Shown here piece by piece: positions 9,176-17,985 of a stretch of 64,000 nucleotides of DNA (its first letter is position 1; the number at the start of each line of letters is the position of its first letter). The stretch comes from Sphaerochaeta sp. (GTDB lineage Bacteria; Spirochaetota; Spirochaetia; Sphaerochaetales; Sphaerochaetaceae). A program made the translations under genes and the position numbers. The notes under the pieces are model-generated. The model made no database searches. It saw only the letters and a list, made by a program, of their open reading frames with translations, and was not told the DNA's origin. The stretch covers positions 372,001-436,000 of the forward strand of contig JAKVPA010000001.1 of NCBI GenBank assembly GCA_022482495.1. The letters run 5' to 3'.

Positions 9176-10342
9176 TAGTAAACGTCAAAAATATATTCTC
9201 TTTCAATTAAAGTTCTCTCGTGCTACAATTGTTGTAGAATGAGGAGAGCTTTATGAACAACCGTAAGTTCAAGACCGATAAATCCACTCTGATACAAGAA
9301 GGGAAGCAGATAGTAAACACCACGGAAGACGGAAAGTACATCAGGAAGGTAACCCTGGTGAACCTCATGCTGCGAGGCGTATCAGCTTCCCAGATCGGGG
9401 ATGCTGCCGGGGAAACAACCAGAACGCTTACGATGTGGATGAAATCGGTCGATGAGCATGGCTTCGAATCCCTGAGGCCCAAGAAGCAGCCGGGGAGACC
9501 TTCGAGGCTCTCAAAAGAACAAAAAGAAAATATTAAAGACGACATAACCAAAGATTCTTCTGTCTTCGGATACAACGTGTGGGATGGAAACACCCTTTCC
9601 GACCATATCGGCAAATCATATGGCGTGACCCTTCAGACGAGGCAGTGCGAACGGCTGTTCCATGAGCTCGGTTTCTCGCTCATCAGGCCCCAGACCTTCC
9701 CTGCGAAGGGGGAACAGGACAGCGAAGCCAGGGAAGCGTTTAAAAAAAACTCGAAACCCTGACCTCAGACGAGCAAAATATCATCGTTTACCAGGACGAG
9801 GTACACTTCAGCATACAGAGCACAGTTGCCCGGGAATGGGCGAAGAAGGGCAGCAAGCCCCAGGTGAAATCGTATGCAGGGCGGAAGAACGCATCCTACA
9901 GTGGATTCGTTATTCCTTCCGACGGAAGGCTTTTTGTCTCAAAGCCGCTGTGGTTCAACTGGGAAACCACCATCGAGAGTTTCAGGCAGTTCATCGCCCG
10001 ATGCAAAGTCGATGAAATCAACAAGAGGATCGTCCTCGTCTTGGACAACGCCCCCTGGCACAAGAAAGCGAAGCGACTTGTCGAGAAAGAACCCGAGTAC
10101 CAGGACATCCGTGACAGGATGACCTTTGTTTCGCTTCCTCCATATTCCCCCGACTTGAATCCCATCGAGCAGGTGTGGAGAATTACCAGGAGGGAAAAGA
10201 CCCACAACCATTTCTGGCCCGACTTCACGAGTCTTTCTACCACTCTTGATTCCTGGTTTGCCTCACTGAGCAATCCAAATGAGAAAATCAGGACCCTCTG
10301 CTCATTCAAACCAAACTGAACCAATCAATGACGTTTACTATA
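9174..10342 (+). mobile_element. IS630-family insertion sequence
   Basis: The ends are 14-bp inverted repeats TATAGTAAACGTCA (9174-9187) and its complement (10329-10342), including the TA target duplication that IS630/Tc1 elements make. The element carries one transposase in two frames. The left flank is a porin-like gene and the right flank is the inside of a tyrosine recombinase gene, so the flanks do not rejoin into one gene. Confidence 0.88.
9253..10319 (+). CDS. IS630 transposase with programmed -1 frameshift
   Basis: The first frame (9253-9762, 169 aa) has helix-turn-helix DNA-binding domains (LVNLMLRGVSASQIGDAAG, KKQPGRPSRLS). The second frame carries the DDE nuclease: VYQDEVHFS, LVLDNAPWHKK and NPIEQVWR supply D, D and E. 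The frames join by a -1 slip in a run of eight As at 9742-9749, a known way for IS630 elements to make the full protein. If the slip works the element could be active. Confidence 0.88.
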
Positions 10343-10535
10343 AGATCATGCAAACCGTCAAGGAAACCCTTACAGACGAAGAAATTGAGAAGATCAGAGA
10401 AGCATGCGAGACACCACGTGATATTGCATTGATCGACTTCCTCCTCTCCACAGGTATCCGTGTGAAAGAGCTGGTGCTGCTCAATCGTTCAGACATTGAT
10501 TTCCAGGAACGCCAATGCAAGGTTCTGGGAAAAGG
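10343..10535 (+). pseudogene. Tyrosine recombinase, middle fragment
   Basis: Encodes the start of the catalytic domain of a phage-type/Xer-like integrase (LTDEEIEKIREAC, then STGIRVKELVLLN with the first catalytic Arg). The N-terminal core-binding domain is missing at the IS630 boundary. The frame is interrupted at 10535 by an IS256-family element and continues at 13223-13585. Removing the IS and one 8-bp duplication restores KVLGKGNKEREV in frame. Confidence 0.85.
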
Positions 10536-10561
10536 GGTACCGTCAATGATCTTTCGCACAT

Positions 10562-11863
10562 TTAGCCTCCACTTGGGCGGTCGTCAGCCGACTGGGGGGT
10601 GTCAATAGTTTTGTGTAAATGATTTCCTATAGTTTTTCCTCTTCCTTCGAACATTATAGAAAACTGGTTCAGTGCGGCACCCCAATTGGATATTGGCATG
10701 GTCCATTTCTTAGAGGCCTTGTTTATCGCAAGGTACATGATCTTGTAGATTGAGTCGTCGGTAGGGAAGGCCGCCCGGTTCTTCGTTATTTTGCGCAGCG
10801 AGAAGTTCAAGGATTCTATGGCATTGGTGGTGTAGATGATTTTCCTGATCTCTTGAGGATACTTGAAGAATTCCACGAGATCCTCCCAGTGGGTTTCCCA
10901 AGACTTCCGGATCATGGGATATTTGGCATTCCAAGTCCCGCCGAAGTCCTCAAGACTCAATAGGGCCTCCTCCTCGGTTGATGCCGAATACACCTTCCTC
11001 AGGTCCCTGCAGACCGCCTTCAGATCCTTGTAGGAAACAAACCTGGTGCTGTTGCGCACCATGTGGACGATGCACAGCTGGACCTTGGTCTGGGGGAAGA
11101 CGGCCCTTACCGCATCGGGAAAACCGGTCAGCCCGTCCATGCAGGCTATGAATATGTCCTCGACCCCGCGGTTCTTCAGGTCGGTGAGGACCCCCATCCA
11201 GAACTTGGCCCCCTCGTTCTCGCCGAGATAGAAACCGAGGACTTCCTTGCGCCCCTCCATGTTGATCCCAAGTGCTATATGCAGGGCCTTGTTCTGGTTC
11301 TTGCCGCCTTCCCTGCTATTCACCCGCAGCGCATCAAGATACACGATGGGATAGGCGGGAGACAGCGGCCTGTCCCTCCACTCCCTCACCTCGGTGAGAA
11401 TGCTGTCGGTGACCCTGCTGACAAGCTCTGCCGAGACCTCCACCCCGTACATGTCCTGCAGGTGGGCCTGGATGTCCCGTACGGTCATCCCGTTGGCATA
11501 CAAGGCAATTATCTGCTCGTTGAAGATCGGCAGCCTCCTCTCATACTTGGGGACCAGCACCGGTGAGAACTCGCCGTTCCTGTCCCGGGGGATGCTGAGC
11601 TCGACCTCCTGGTCCTGGGTCATGACTTTCTTGGTGGAGTAGCCATTGCGGCTGTTACCGCTGTTGTCGCCCGCAGATTCGTTCTTCTGATATCCGAGAT
11701 GGTTGTCCATCTCGGCTTGCAGAGCTTTATTGAGGATGCGGGAGGTTAATGCCTTGACCAGGCCATCTTGCCCGAACAGTTCATCTTGGGTGACCCCATT
11801 GAGGTCCAGTTGGTCGACGATTCCATCGATGGCATCTTTCTCTCGTTTGTTTCTCTTGGCCAT
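10562..11863 (-). CDS. IS256-family (Mutator-type) transposase of element A
   Basis: Transposase of about 433 aa with the Transposase_mut fold. The DDE residues lie in VYLDALRVN, ACMDGLTGF and TTNAIESLNF. The coding frame has no stop inside element A: it crosses the left end at 10595 and the target duplication, and stops nine to ten codons later in element B at 10562. This C-terminal extension is probably harmless. The start at 11863 has the family-typical N-terminus with KREKDAIDGIVDQL. Confidence 0.92.
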   Translation of the reverse strand: MAKRNKREKDAIDGIVDQLDLNGVTQDELFGQDGLVKALTSRILNKALQAEMDNHLGYQKNESAGDNSGNSRNGYSTKKVMTQDQEVELSIPRDRNGEFSPVLVPKYERRLPIFNEQIIALYANGMTVRDIQAHLQDMYGVEVSAELVSRVTDSILTEVREWRDRPLSPAYPIVYLDALRVNSREGGKNQNKALHIALGINMEGRKEVLGFYLGENEGAKFWMGVLTDLKNRGVEDIFIACMDGLTGFPDAVRAVFPQTKVQLCIVHMVRNSTRFVSYKDLKAVCRDLRKVYSASTEEEALLSLEDFGGTWNAKYPMIRKSWETHWEDLVEFFKYPQEIRKIIYTTNAIESLNFSLRKITKNRAAFPTDDSIYKIMYLAINKASKKWTMPISNWGAALNQFSIMFEGRGKTIGNHLHKTIDTPQSADDRPSGG

Positions 11864-11922
11864 TTGCTGCTCCTTTCATTAGCATAGCAGATTTCCATTT
11901 ACACAAACTATGTTACACCCTC
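10595..11922 (-). mobile_element. IS256-family element A, nested in element B
   Basis: About 1328 bp. The imperfect inverted ends read GGGGGTGTCAATAG on the left and GAGGGTGTAACATAG on the right. It is flanked by the 8-bp duplication GCCGACTG (10587-10594 and 11923-11930). It inserted into the last codons of the transposase gene of element B. Confidence 0.85.
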
Positions 11923-13107
11923 GCCGACTGATGACGAATTTGCCTCCTGATTCTCCAGATACTTCATGCTCATGTACCGTTTCTCTCCCCAGGCCGTCCC
12001 TTCAACGTGTCGCAACCTGGCACAGACAAGCATGAGTGCGCTATTGCCGTCAGGGAAAGTCCCGACGACCCTCGTCCGCCTTCGTATCTCCCTGTTCAGC
12101 CTCTCGATGACATTGTTGCTGCGGATTTTGCTCCAGTGTTCCCGGGGAAAGAACATGTAGGTCAGCGTCTCATGGATCCCCTCTTGTATCTTGGATGCCG
12201 CCTTGTCCAGTTTCATCTGCCTCAGCTTCTCGACGACCTGTTCTGATTTCTTCATGGCGCTCTCATGGTCCTCCTGCGCATGGATGGCCTTGAGCATCGC
12301 CGCCACCAGCTTCACCTTGCTCCGGGGAACCACGCTGAACACATTCCGGTAGAAATGCACCGTACACCTCTGGTATCGGGCCTCGGGAAATACTTCATTC
12401 ACCGCTTCCAACAGTCCCAGGTTCCTGTCGCCGATGAACAGCTGGGTTCCTGACAGGCCCCGGCTCTTCAGGTCCCTCAAGAAACTTCTCCAGCCTTCAG
12501 TATCTTCCTTCATCCCTTCACAGGCTCCCAGAACCTCACGATAGCCGTCGCTGTTCACTGCCATGGCCACCAGCACCGCCACATTCTGGTATTCTCCGCC
12601 CCAGGTGCGCTTGAGATAGATGCCATCCAGATACACATAGGGATATTCTCCCTGTAACGGCCTCTGCCTCCATACCTCGATGTTCGCATATACCTTCTGG
12701 TTCAGTTCGCTGACGGTCCCTGCGGATACCCGGGAACCCCATAAGGCTTCGGTGATGTCCTCCACACGTCTGACCGACACTCCGGCCAGATACATCTCCA
12801 CCAGGGCTTCCTCCACGCTGCTCTCCCGTTTCTGGTAGCGCTGGATGATCGCTGTCTCGAACGTCAGCTTGCGCAGCTTGGGAATCTTCAGCTCCACATC
12901 CCCGGCCTTGGTCAGTAGATGTCGCTTGTAATGTCCGGCCCGTGTATCGGTCCGGCTCTCCGTCCTCTCGTATCTCTGGGCGTTGGTCAGACGGTCCGCT
13001 TCCTCATCCAGAAGGGTATTCAGCGTTGCCTCGACACTTTCACGTACCAATGTACCCAGCTGCTGTTTCACTACATCCTCATTAAACTGTATAATCTTCT
13101 GTGACAT
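11908..13107 (-). CDS. IS256-family transposase of element B
   Basis: Transposase of 399 aa, distinct from that of element A. The DDE residues lie in VYLDGIYLKR, FIGDRNLGLLEAV and NNVIERLNREIRRR. Element A entered at the very end of the gene: the original protein would have ended in NSSSVG followed by TGA, and the insertion replaces this stop by EGVT and a new stop. The protein is therefore practically intact. Confidence 0.92.
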   Translation of the reverse strand: MSQKIIQFNEDVVKQQLGTLVRESVEATLNTLLDEEADRLTNAQRYERTESRTDTRAGHYKRHLLTKAGDVELKIPKLRKLTFETAIIQRYQKRESSVEEALVEMYLAGVSVRRVEDITEALWGSRVSAGTVSELNQKVYANIEVWRQRPLQGEYPYVYLDGIYLKRTWGGEYQNVAVLVAMAVNSDGYREVLGACEGMKEDTEGWRSFLRDLKSRGLSGTQLFIGDRNLGLLEAVNEVFPEARYQRCTVHFYRNVFSVVPRSKVKLVAAMLKAIHAQEDHESAMKKSEQVVEKLRQMKLDKAASKIQEGIHETLTYMFFPREHWSKIRSNNVIERLNREIRRRTRVVGTFPDGNSALMLVCARLRHVEGTAWGEKRYMSMKYLENQEANSSSVGEGVT

Positions 13108-13222
13108 GGTCTGTCTTCTCCTTGGTTTCTTGTGGTGTTTGGTTACCTACATTCTACCAAGTGGAGGCGGACCATGTCTTTCATGGCCTCATACCAATGT
13201 GCGAAAAATATCGTACCTTATC

Positions 13223-13585
13223 GGAAAAGGGAACAAGGAACGTGAGGTGTATTTTGATGCAAAAGCAAAGATGCATCTTCTCGAATATCTCAATTCCCGT
13301 ACAGATAATAATCCTGCCCTCTTTGTCGCACTACGAGAACCGTTTGAGCGCATGAGCATCACCGGAATTGAGATTAGAGTAAAACAAATCGGATTCAAGG
13401 CCATTCACAAACGAGTGCATCCCCATAAATTCAGAAGGACATTAGCAACCATGGCCATTGATAAAGGTATGCCGATTGAACAGGTGCAGAATCTCCTTGG
13501 ACACGTAAAGATAGACACTACCATGCATTACGCTATGGTGAACCAGGAAAACGTGAAGATGTCACATAGGAAGTTTATTGGTTAA
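13223..13585 (+). pseudogene. Tyrosine recombinase, C-terminal fragment
   Basis: Continuation of the recombinase cut at 10535. It holds the remaining catalytic residues: HPHKFRRTLAT (His and Arg), LGHVKIDTTMHYAMV (His and the nucleophilic Tyr). The catalytic domain would be complete if the IS elements were removed, but the N-terminal DNA-binding domain is lost. Its position between two inverted porin starts raises the possibility that it was a site-specific invertase; this is inference only. Confidence 0.85.
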
Positions 13586-13823
13586 GCAGTTAACAGAAGG
13601 AAATTCGTAAATTTATACAATCTTCCATATTCATCAATATTCATATGATGATTAACAAAAATAAGCAACATATAAATGTTACTCTTCAGCGATAAATGCG
13701 TATTTAGTGTACGTAATTGGTAACAAGCTATTATTATAATCGTATTTTTTTTGAAAAGTGAAGTACCAAAATTGTGAAACTGTTTTTTTAATATCCTGAA
13801 TTAACTATTGGACTGGATATCAT
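13586..13823. other. AT-rich intergenic stretch
   Basis: About 240 nt, far more AT-rich than the rest of the window, between the recombinase stop and the porin terminator. No open frame or RNA gene was recognised. The composition suggests that the stretch came with the mobile material. Confidence 0.5.
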
Positions 13824-13855
13824 AAAAAAACTGCTATGGGAACTCCCACAGCAGT
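13824..13855 (-). terminator. Terminator of the porin gene
   Basis: On the minus strand a hairpin with arms ACTGCTGTGGG / CCCATAGCAGT (one mismatch) is followed by seven Ts. It lies about 25 nt after the porin stop codon. Confidence 0.85.
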
Positions 13856-13880
13856 TATAAACATATTGCTTAACCCAAAA

Positions 13881-14861
13881 TTAGAACGTGACTTCCACGG
13901 ACGGGGTCAACGAGAAGGCTTCACCCTTAACATCGTAAGAACCGTCCAAAGCATAGGTCACGCCACCCATCTTGTAATTTGCACCGGCTTCGATCGTCGT
14001 TGCAATATTGGAAAGATCTTTCAAAGTAAGCTTGGCGTACATACTGGCATTCTTAATACCGCTGTAGGAAACCTTGGCGATCACGTTGCTCGTCCCAGCA
14101 AACAGCTGATACTCGGCATATGCGCTGAGATCGGCATAGGAACCACTGACGGCAGCAAGAAAATCACTTTCCTTCTGTCCCAAGAAGTACACTTCCTGAG
14201 CGGAAGCGGAGAGGCCAAAATCCAAACCAGCAAGCTTCGCAATGTCGATCATCACGGAACCGCCAACGGCACCAGTAGCATCATCACTGGCAGGACTCTG
14301 GAACTCGTTCTTTGCATAGTTGGTATAACCGGCAGCAACACTCATGCCCTCAACCGGAACAATCTTTGCACTTACCAAGAACGGATGATTCGTTGCATCG
14401 GTAGGATCCAAAGCAACATATGCGCTGGCAAGCGAAGAATAACCCACGGTCAAAGCAGAAGAATATGCACCTTTCATTCGGAGCTTCAGACTAGTACTAT
14501 TGGGATCGCTGTAAACGGTCAATCCGTCCATCGTAGTGGAGTTACCAATGTCGAAGGTAGCGGTTACATCGCCCATATCGACACCGTTGGCTGCCAATGC
14601 TTTATCCAAATAAATAGAAAGCTTGCCACCAATTTTATTACCGAAATCCAGCGGGCCGCTCCCCACCGAAACCTTCCAAAAGTCATCGGCAATGCTCAAG
14701 CCATCGATACTAATTTCTGTACTCGCATTTACAGCTGTAATGCCGGGGAATGCGAACTTGTATCCGGCCTTAAAGGATCCGGTCAGCGTAACAGGAGCAG
14801 CTGTCACAGCAACCGCAGCCATAAGCACCAGAGCCAACACCAACACAAACTTTTTCTTCAT
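13881..14861 (-). CDS. Porin-like outer-membrane beta-barrel protein
   Basis: Secreted protein of 326 aa. A signal peptide (MKKKFVLVLALVLMAAVAV, cut near TAAPV) is followed by alternating polar/hydrophobic strands with many Gly, Ser, Ala and aromatic residues, and the chain ends in Phe (VEVTF), the usual signal for barrel insertion by BamA. The start at 14861 is inside the 52-bp repeat, with GGAG before it; the longer frame to 15074 is not supported. No closer family is recognised, but such proteins are common in spirochaetes of this group. It is a paralogue of the broken gene at 8911. Confidence 0.82.
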   Translation of the reverse strand: MKKKFVLVLALVLMAAVAVTAAPVTLTGSFKAGYKFAFPGITAVNASTEISIDGLSIADDFWKVSVGSGPLDFGNKIGGKLSIYLDKALAANGVDMGDVTATFDIGNSTTMDGLTVYSDPNSTSLKLRMKGAYSSALTVGYSSLASAYVALDPTDATNHPFLVSAKIVPVEGMSVAAGYTNYAKNEFQSPASDDATGAVGGSVMIDIAKLAGLDFGLSASAQEVYFLGQKESDFLAAVSGSYADLSAYAEYQLFAGTSNVIAKVSYSGIKNASMYAKLTLKDLSNIATTIEAGANYKMGGVTYALDGSYDVKGEAFSLTPSVEVTF

Positions 14862-14878
14862 AACGTAAATCTCCATTT
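14827..14878 (-). repeat. 52-bp inverted repeat, right copy
   Basis: Perfect reverse complement of 8894-8945. It covers the ribosome-binding site and the first 11 codons of the intact porin gene. Recombination between the copies would invert the 6 kb between them and exchange the promoters of the two porin genes. Confidence 0.9.
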
Positions 14879-15200
14879 TTGCGTGAGAATTAATTGTAAA
14901 TTCAGTATGGATACGTATTATGTAAGTAGGATGGCATAATTTTGACAGCAAAGTGAAATAGTGTGTGTAGTGGGAAATGAATTTGGAGTTATATGAGCTA
15001 ATTTCTTCATATATGGAGAAAATATGGAGATTAATGGCATGTTTGTCATTCCAGTGAAGGTTACACTGACACACTTATTCATTTTGTCAAAAATGATGAA
15101 ATTTGTGTTAGCACCGTTTTCCCTATGCTAAGACCTGAAAGCAGGACAGAGGGGGTGAAAAATAAGGAATATCTGCTATCCTTGGAAAGGAGAGGCAGAC

Positions 15201-15491
15201 ATGGGGAAAAACCGGAAGACGTATCAGGAGTCATTCAAGAAGCAGGTGGCGATCGAGGCGCTGGAAAGCAAGAAGACAGTAGCGGAAATCGCTTCTGAGA
15301 ACGGGATCACGCCCGGCATGGTGTCAATGTGGCGAAAATCGTTCATCGAAGGAGACTTCAGCAAGGATCTGGGGAAGACGCGCAAGGAGCTGGAAGAAAA
15401 GCAGAAAGCGCTGGATGCGGCGACGATGGCGCTGGGGAAAGCCCAGCTGGAGATCGAACTGCTCAAAAAAAAAGTGAATCCGCAGGGATGA
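15201..15491 (+). CDS. IS3 family OrfA (helix-turn-helix)
   Basis: DNA-binding subunit of 96 aa with the HTH typical of IS3 OrfA (KKTVAEIASENGITPGMVSMW) and a C-terminal leucine-zipper-like segment. A run of nine As at about 15465-15473 near its end could give a -1 slip to make the OrfAB fusion. Confidence 0.9.
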   Translation: MGKNRKTYQESFKKQVAIEALESKKTVAEIASENGITPGMVSMWRKSFIEGDFSKDLGKTRKELEEKQKALDAATMALGKAQLEIELLKKKVNPQG

Positions 15492-16429
15492 GCGTCTACG
15501 AGCTGGTGGACCATGAAAGCGCAGTGGAATACCTTCGCGGGGGCCTTGGCCTTCCGGTATCCGGCCAATGCCGTCTCCTGGGAATCTCCCGGAGCAGGTA
15601 TTACCAGTGGAGGAAGCTGCGGGAAGCCAGGAAAGCAATGCCTGAACGGCAATATGATGGGCGGAAAGAAGAAGAACTCGCATTGGTTGACAAGATCCTA
15701 GGCGTCTGGACGGAGAATCCGGCCTGGGGATACCGGAAACTGGGCAGGTACCTGCAGCGGAACGGTTTCCCCTCAGCCACGGAGAAACGGGTGCGTCTCA
15801 TCTACCAGCGGCTGGGCATCCATGGGGTCTCCCCGGTGTTCCGCACCACCCGCCAGCCGAAAGGGAAATGCCTGAAGCACCCGTATCTGTTGAGGGGGAA
15901 GAAGATACGGTTCTCCAACCAGGTATGGGAGACGGACATCACCTACATCCGTCTTCCCGGAGGGATGGTGTATCTGACGGCGTTCATCGACGTGTACAGC
16001 CGGAGGATCCTGTCCTGGAGCCTCGGGCGCACGATGGAAAGCGGGTTATGCGTCGACGCGCTGCATGAGGCGGTCATGAACCATGGGATACCGGCGATCC
16101 TGAACACGGACTGCGGAAGCCAGTATCTGGGTGGTGATTTCCTTGATGCCGCCTCCAGTTACGGGATCGAGATCAGCAACGACTCGGTGGGGAGATGCCT
16201 CGATGACGTGTTTATTGAACGAACGTGGCGGACCCTGAAATATGAATGCATCTTCCTTCATGAGTGGGGCACGATGGAGGAACTGGAGAAGGGATTGGGG
16301 ATATTCATCAGGAAGTTCAACTTCGAGCGGCCCCATCAGTCGCTTGATTACCGGACGCCGGACGAAGTGTATACGGACGGACGTTTCCCGTCAGCGGGGG
16401 ACGAACCGAAGAAGACTGAGGTGGCATAG
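15488..16429 (+). CDS. IS3 family OrfB transposase (integrase core)
   Basis: DDE integrase of the IS3 group. The catalytic residues appear in VWETDITYI, LNTDCGSQYLG and FIERTWRTLKYE. The ATG at 15488 overlaps the orfA stop (ATGA), so OrfB (313 aa) can be made alone, or as OrfAB through the A-run. The frame has no breaks and the element could be active. Confidence 0.92.
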   Translation: MSVYELVDHESAVEYLRGGLGLPVSGQCRLLGISRSRYYQWRKLREARKAMPERQYDGRKEEELALVDKILGVWTENPAWGYRKLGRYLQRNGFPSATEKRVRLIYQRLGIHGVSPVFRTTRQPKGKCLKHPYLLRGKKIRFSNQVWETDITYIRLPGGMVYLTAFIDVYSRRILSWSLGRTMESGLCVDALHEAVMNHGIPAILNTDCGSQYLGGDFLDAASSYGIEISNDSVGRCLDDVFIERTWRTLKYECIFLHEWGTMEELEKGLGIFIRKFNFERPHQSLDYRTPDEVYTDGRFPSAGDEPKKTEVA

Positions 16430-16507
16430 GAGATTTCCTTGTTTTCCCGCCACCCTGTCTTGACAAGGGGCTTAGCTCATCCCTGTTTTCCTGCATATGT
16501 ATGCAGT

Positions 16508-17983
16508 TTACCATACAATGGAGACGATGACATCCCCTTTGTCCTGGTGAATCTCCGCTTTTCCCCCATGGAGAACCATCACCTGCATCACGATGGGCAG
16601 TCCCATTCCGTTTCCTGTAGTCCCCCTACTGAGGTCTCCTTTGGTCCAAGGCTCAAAGAATTCCACGTTCTCCGGAAGATTTCCCGGGTTGGTGAACGTC
16701 ATGGCATTCTTTCCGATCGTCCAGATTACGCCATCGGTGGTTGCCTTCAACGCGTTCTTCAACAGTTCCTTGCAGGCGACAAGGAGTTTGTCCTGGTCAC
16801 CGGAGAGTTTGGCATTGGAGGTATCCACCTTCACCCGCATCCACTCATCCGGGCTGAACTGCCCGCCGACCAGATCGACGAACTCGGCGACATCCATCGG
16901 CTGGATGTCCGCCTTGGCGTCCGGACTGATCAACTTGGAGTACAGGACGACGGCGTTGATCCGCTCGGCCAGATCGTCGTTTTCCTTTTTGATCATCTCC
17001 ATTCCCTTCTTGTCCACCGGGAAGACGCCGTCGGCCATGCCATCCAGAAGCAACTTCATGCTGGAAACCGGTGTGTTCAAGTCATGGGTGATGGAACGGA
17101 GCCATTCCCTGCGGGAGCGCTCGTGCATCAAAAGCTGCTTGTCCAGTTCCCTGATGGACTGGTTGATGCCCAGGTTCTCCTCCACGTTGGTGGGAGGAAT
17201 GGCCACATCGTGCTTTCCCTCGGCGAGTTCAGAGAGGGCGTTCTGGATGCCTTGGGTGTACCGCTGGTTCCGCTTGCTGATCCTCGCCGCCATCCACAGG
17301 GCGATGATCAGCGCTACCGGGATGGACCAGAGGAACGGCGTGAGGATGCCCTGGAGGAAGTGGGACAGCGGCTGGTAGGCGAACGGAGAGAACGCGATCA
17401 CATCCACCGTGGCGATCTCCGTCCCATTGACCATGATGGCGATGGAACCGGCAATGTCACGGGCCCGGAGTTTTCCGGGAAGGAGGATCTGCTTCCGTTC
17501 GCTCTTGTCCTTATATAACACAGAGGTAAAGGTGGTCACCAACCCTACTTTCGTCTTGGAGATGGTAATGACGTACAGATCCGTCTTGGCCGTCACGGCG
17601 TGGAACGTCGATTCTGAGAGCTGGCGTATCACTTCCGGTGTGGTTCGTTGCCTGCGGTCAGGGAAGCCCAACGGCATTCCTTCCCGGGTCTTTCCGAACG
17701 TCGTGACAACGTCTCCCTCGGTATCTTTCAGAAGCAGGCCGCTGACCCGTCCATCCGAGGCGCTGAGCAGCACATCGTCAAGGTTGTTGATGTTCCACCC
17801 ATCGTACGGCACATTGACGGTCAAGGCATCGGCAAGGGATTGGACGTACGTCTGGTAGATATCCTGGTTCCACTTCCGTTGCTGGCTTGTGGTGCTGACC
17901 AGAAACACGGCAACCTGGATGGACAGGACGACGAGCAGCACCAGAATGAATCCCAGGAAAAGCCTGGCGAACTGTTTACGCAT
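16508..17983 (-). CDS. Sensor histidine kinase
   Basis: Membrane sensor kinase of 491 aa. A first transmembrane helix at residues 8-29, an extracytoplasmic sensor of about 190 residues, and a second helix at about 222-243 precede a linker. The phospho-acceptor is in SITHDLNTPVSSM, the N box is KELLKNALKAT, and a GNGMGLPIV motif marks the ATP lid. The first Gly-rich motif (DxGxG) is degenerate (TNPGNLPE). It starts 2 nt after the second response regulator gene, with AAAGGA as ribosome-binding site. The signal sensed is unknown. Confidence 0.9.
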   Translation of the reverse strand: MRKQFARLFLGFILVLLVVLSIQVAVFLVSTTSQQRKWNQDIYQTYVQSLADALTVNVPYDGWNINNLDDVLLSASDGRVSGLLLKDTEGDVVTTFGKTREGMPLGFPDRRQRTTPEVIRQLSESTFHAVTAKTDLYVITISKTKVGLVTTFTSVLYKDKSERKQILLPGKLRARDIAGSIAIMVNGTEIATVDVIAFSPFAYQPLSHFLQGILTPFLWSIPVALIIALWMAARISKRNQRYTQGIQNALSELAEGKHDVAIPPTNVEENLGINQSIRELDKQLLMHERSRREWLRSITHDLNTPVSSMKLLLDGMADGVFPVDKKGMEMIKKENDDLAERINAVVLYSKLISPDAKADIQPMDVAEFVDLVGGQFSPDEWMRVKVDTSNAKLSGDQDKLLVACKELLKNALKATTDGVIWTIGKNAMTFTNPGNLPENVEFFEPWTKGDLSRGTTGNGMGLPIVMQVMVLHGGKAEIHQDKGDVIVSIVW

Positions 17984-17985
17984 GC

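Larger units (their letters stand above)
10536..13222 (-). mobile_element. IS256-family element B, itself interrupted by element A
   Basis: The ends share TTTCGCACATT 16 bp from each tip, and the element is flanked by an 8-bp target duplication GGAAAAGG (10528-10535 and 13223-13230). Without element A and its duplication it measures about 1351 bp, normal for the family. It splits the tyrosine recombinase gene. Confidence 0.85.
15125..16480 (+). mobile_element. IS3-family insertion sequence
   Basis: Carries orfA and orfB in the IS3 arrangement. Related ends are visible: GCTAAG with a GGACAG..GGGTG core on the left (from about 15127) and its counterpart near 16441-16476. CCCT on both sides (15121-15124 and 16481-16484) may be the target duplication. 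The exact ends are uncertain by a few bases. It lies in the gap between the porin promoter and the histidine kinase gene. Confidence 0.82.

Noticed and set aside
13836-14939. Plus-strand frame opposite the porin gene
   Set aside because: The minus-strand gene has signal peptide, ribosome-binding site, terminator and C-terminal Phe; the plus frame has none of these.
15465-15491. Frameshift between orfA and orfB of the IS3 element as a mutation
   Set aside because: A -1 slip on an A-run is the normal way to make OrfAB in this family, so it was not counted with the damaged genes. The same holds for the IS630 A-run at 9742-9749.
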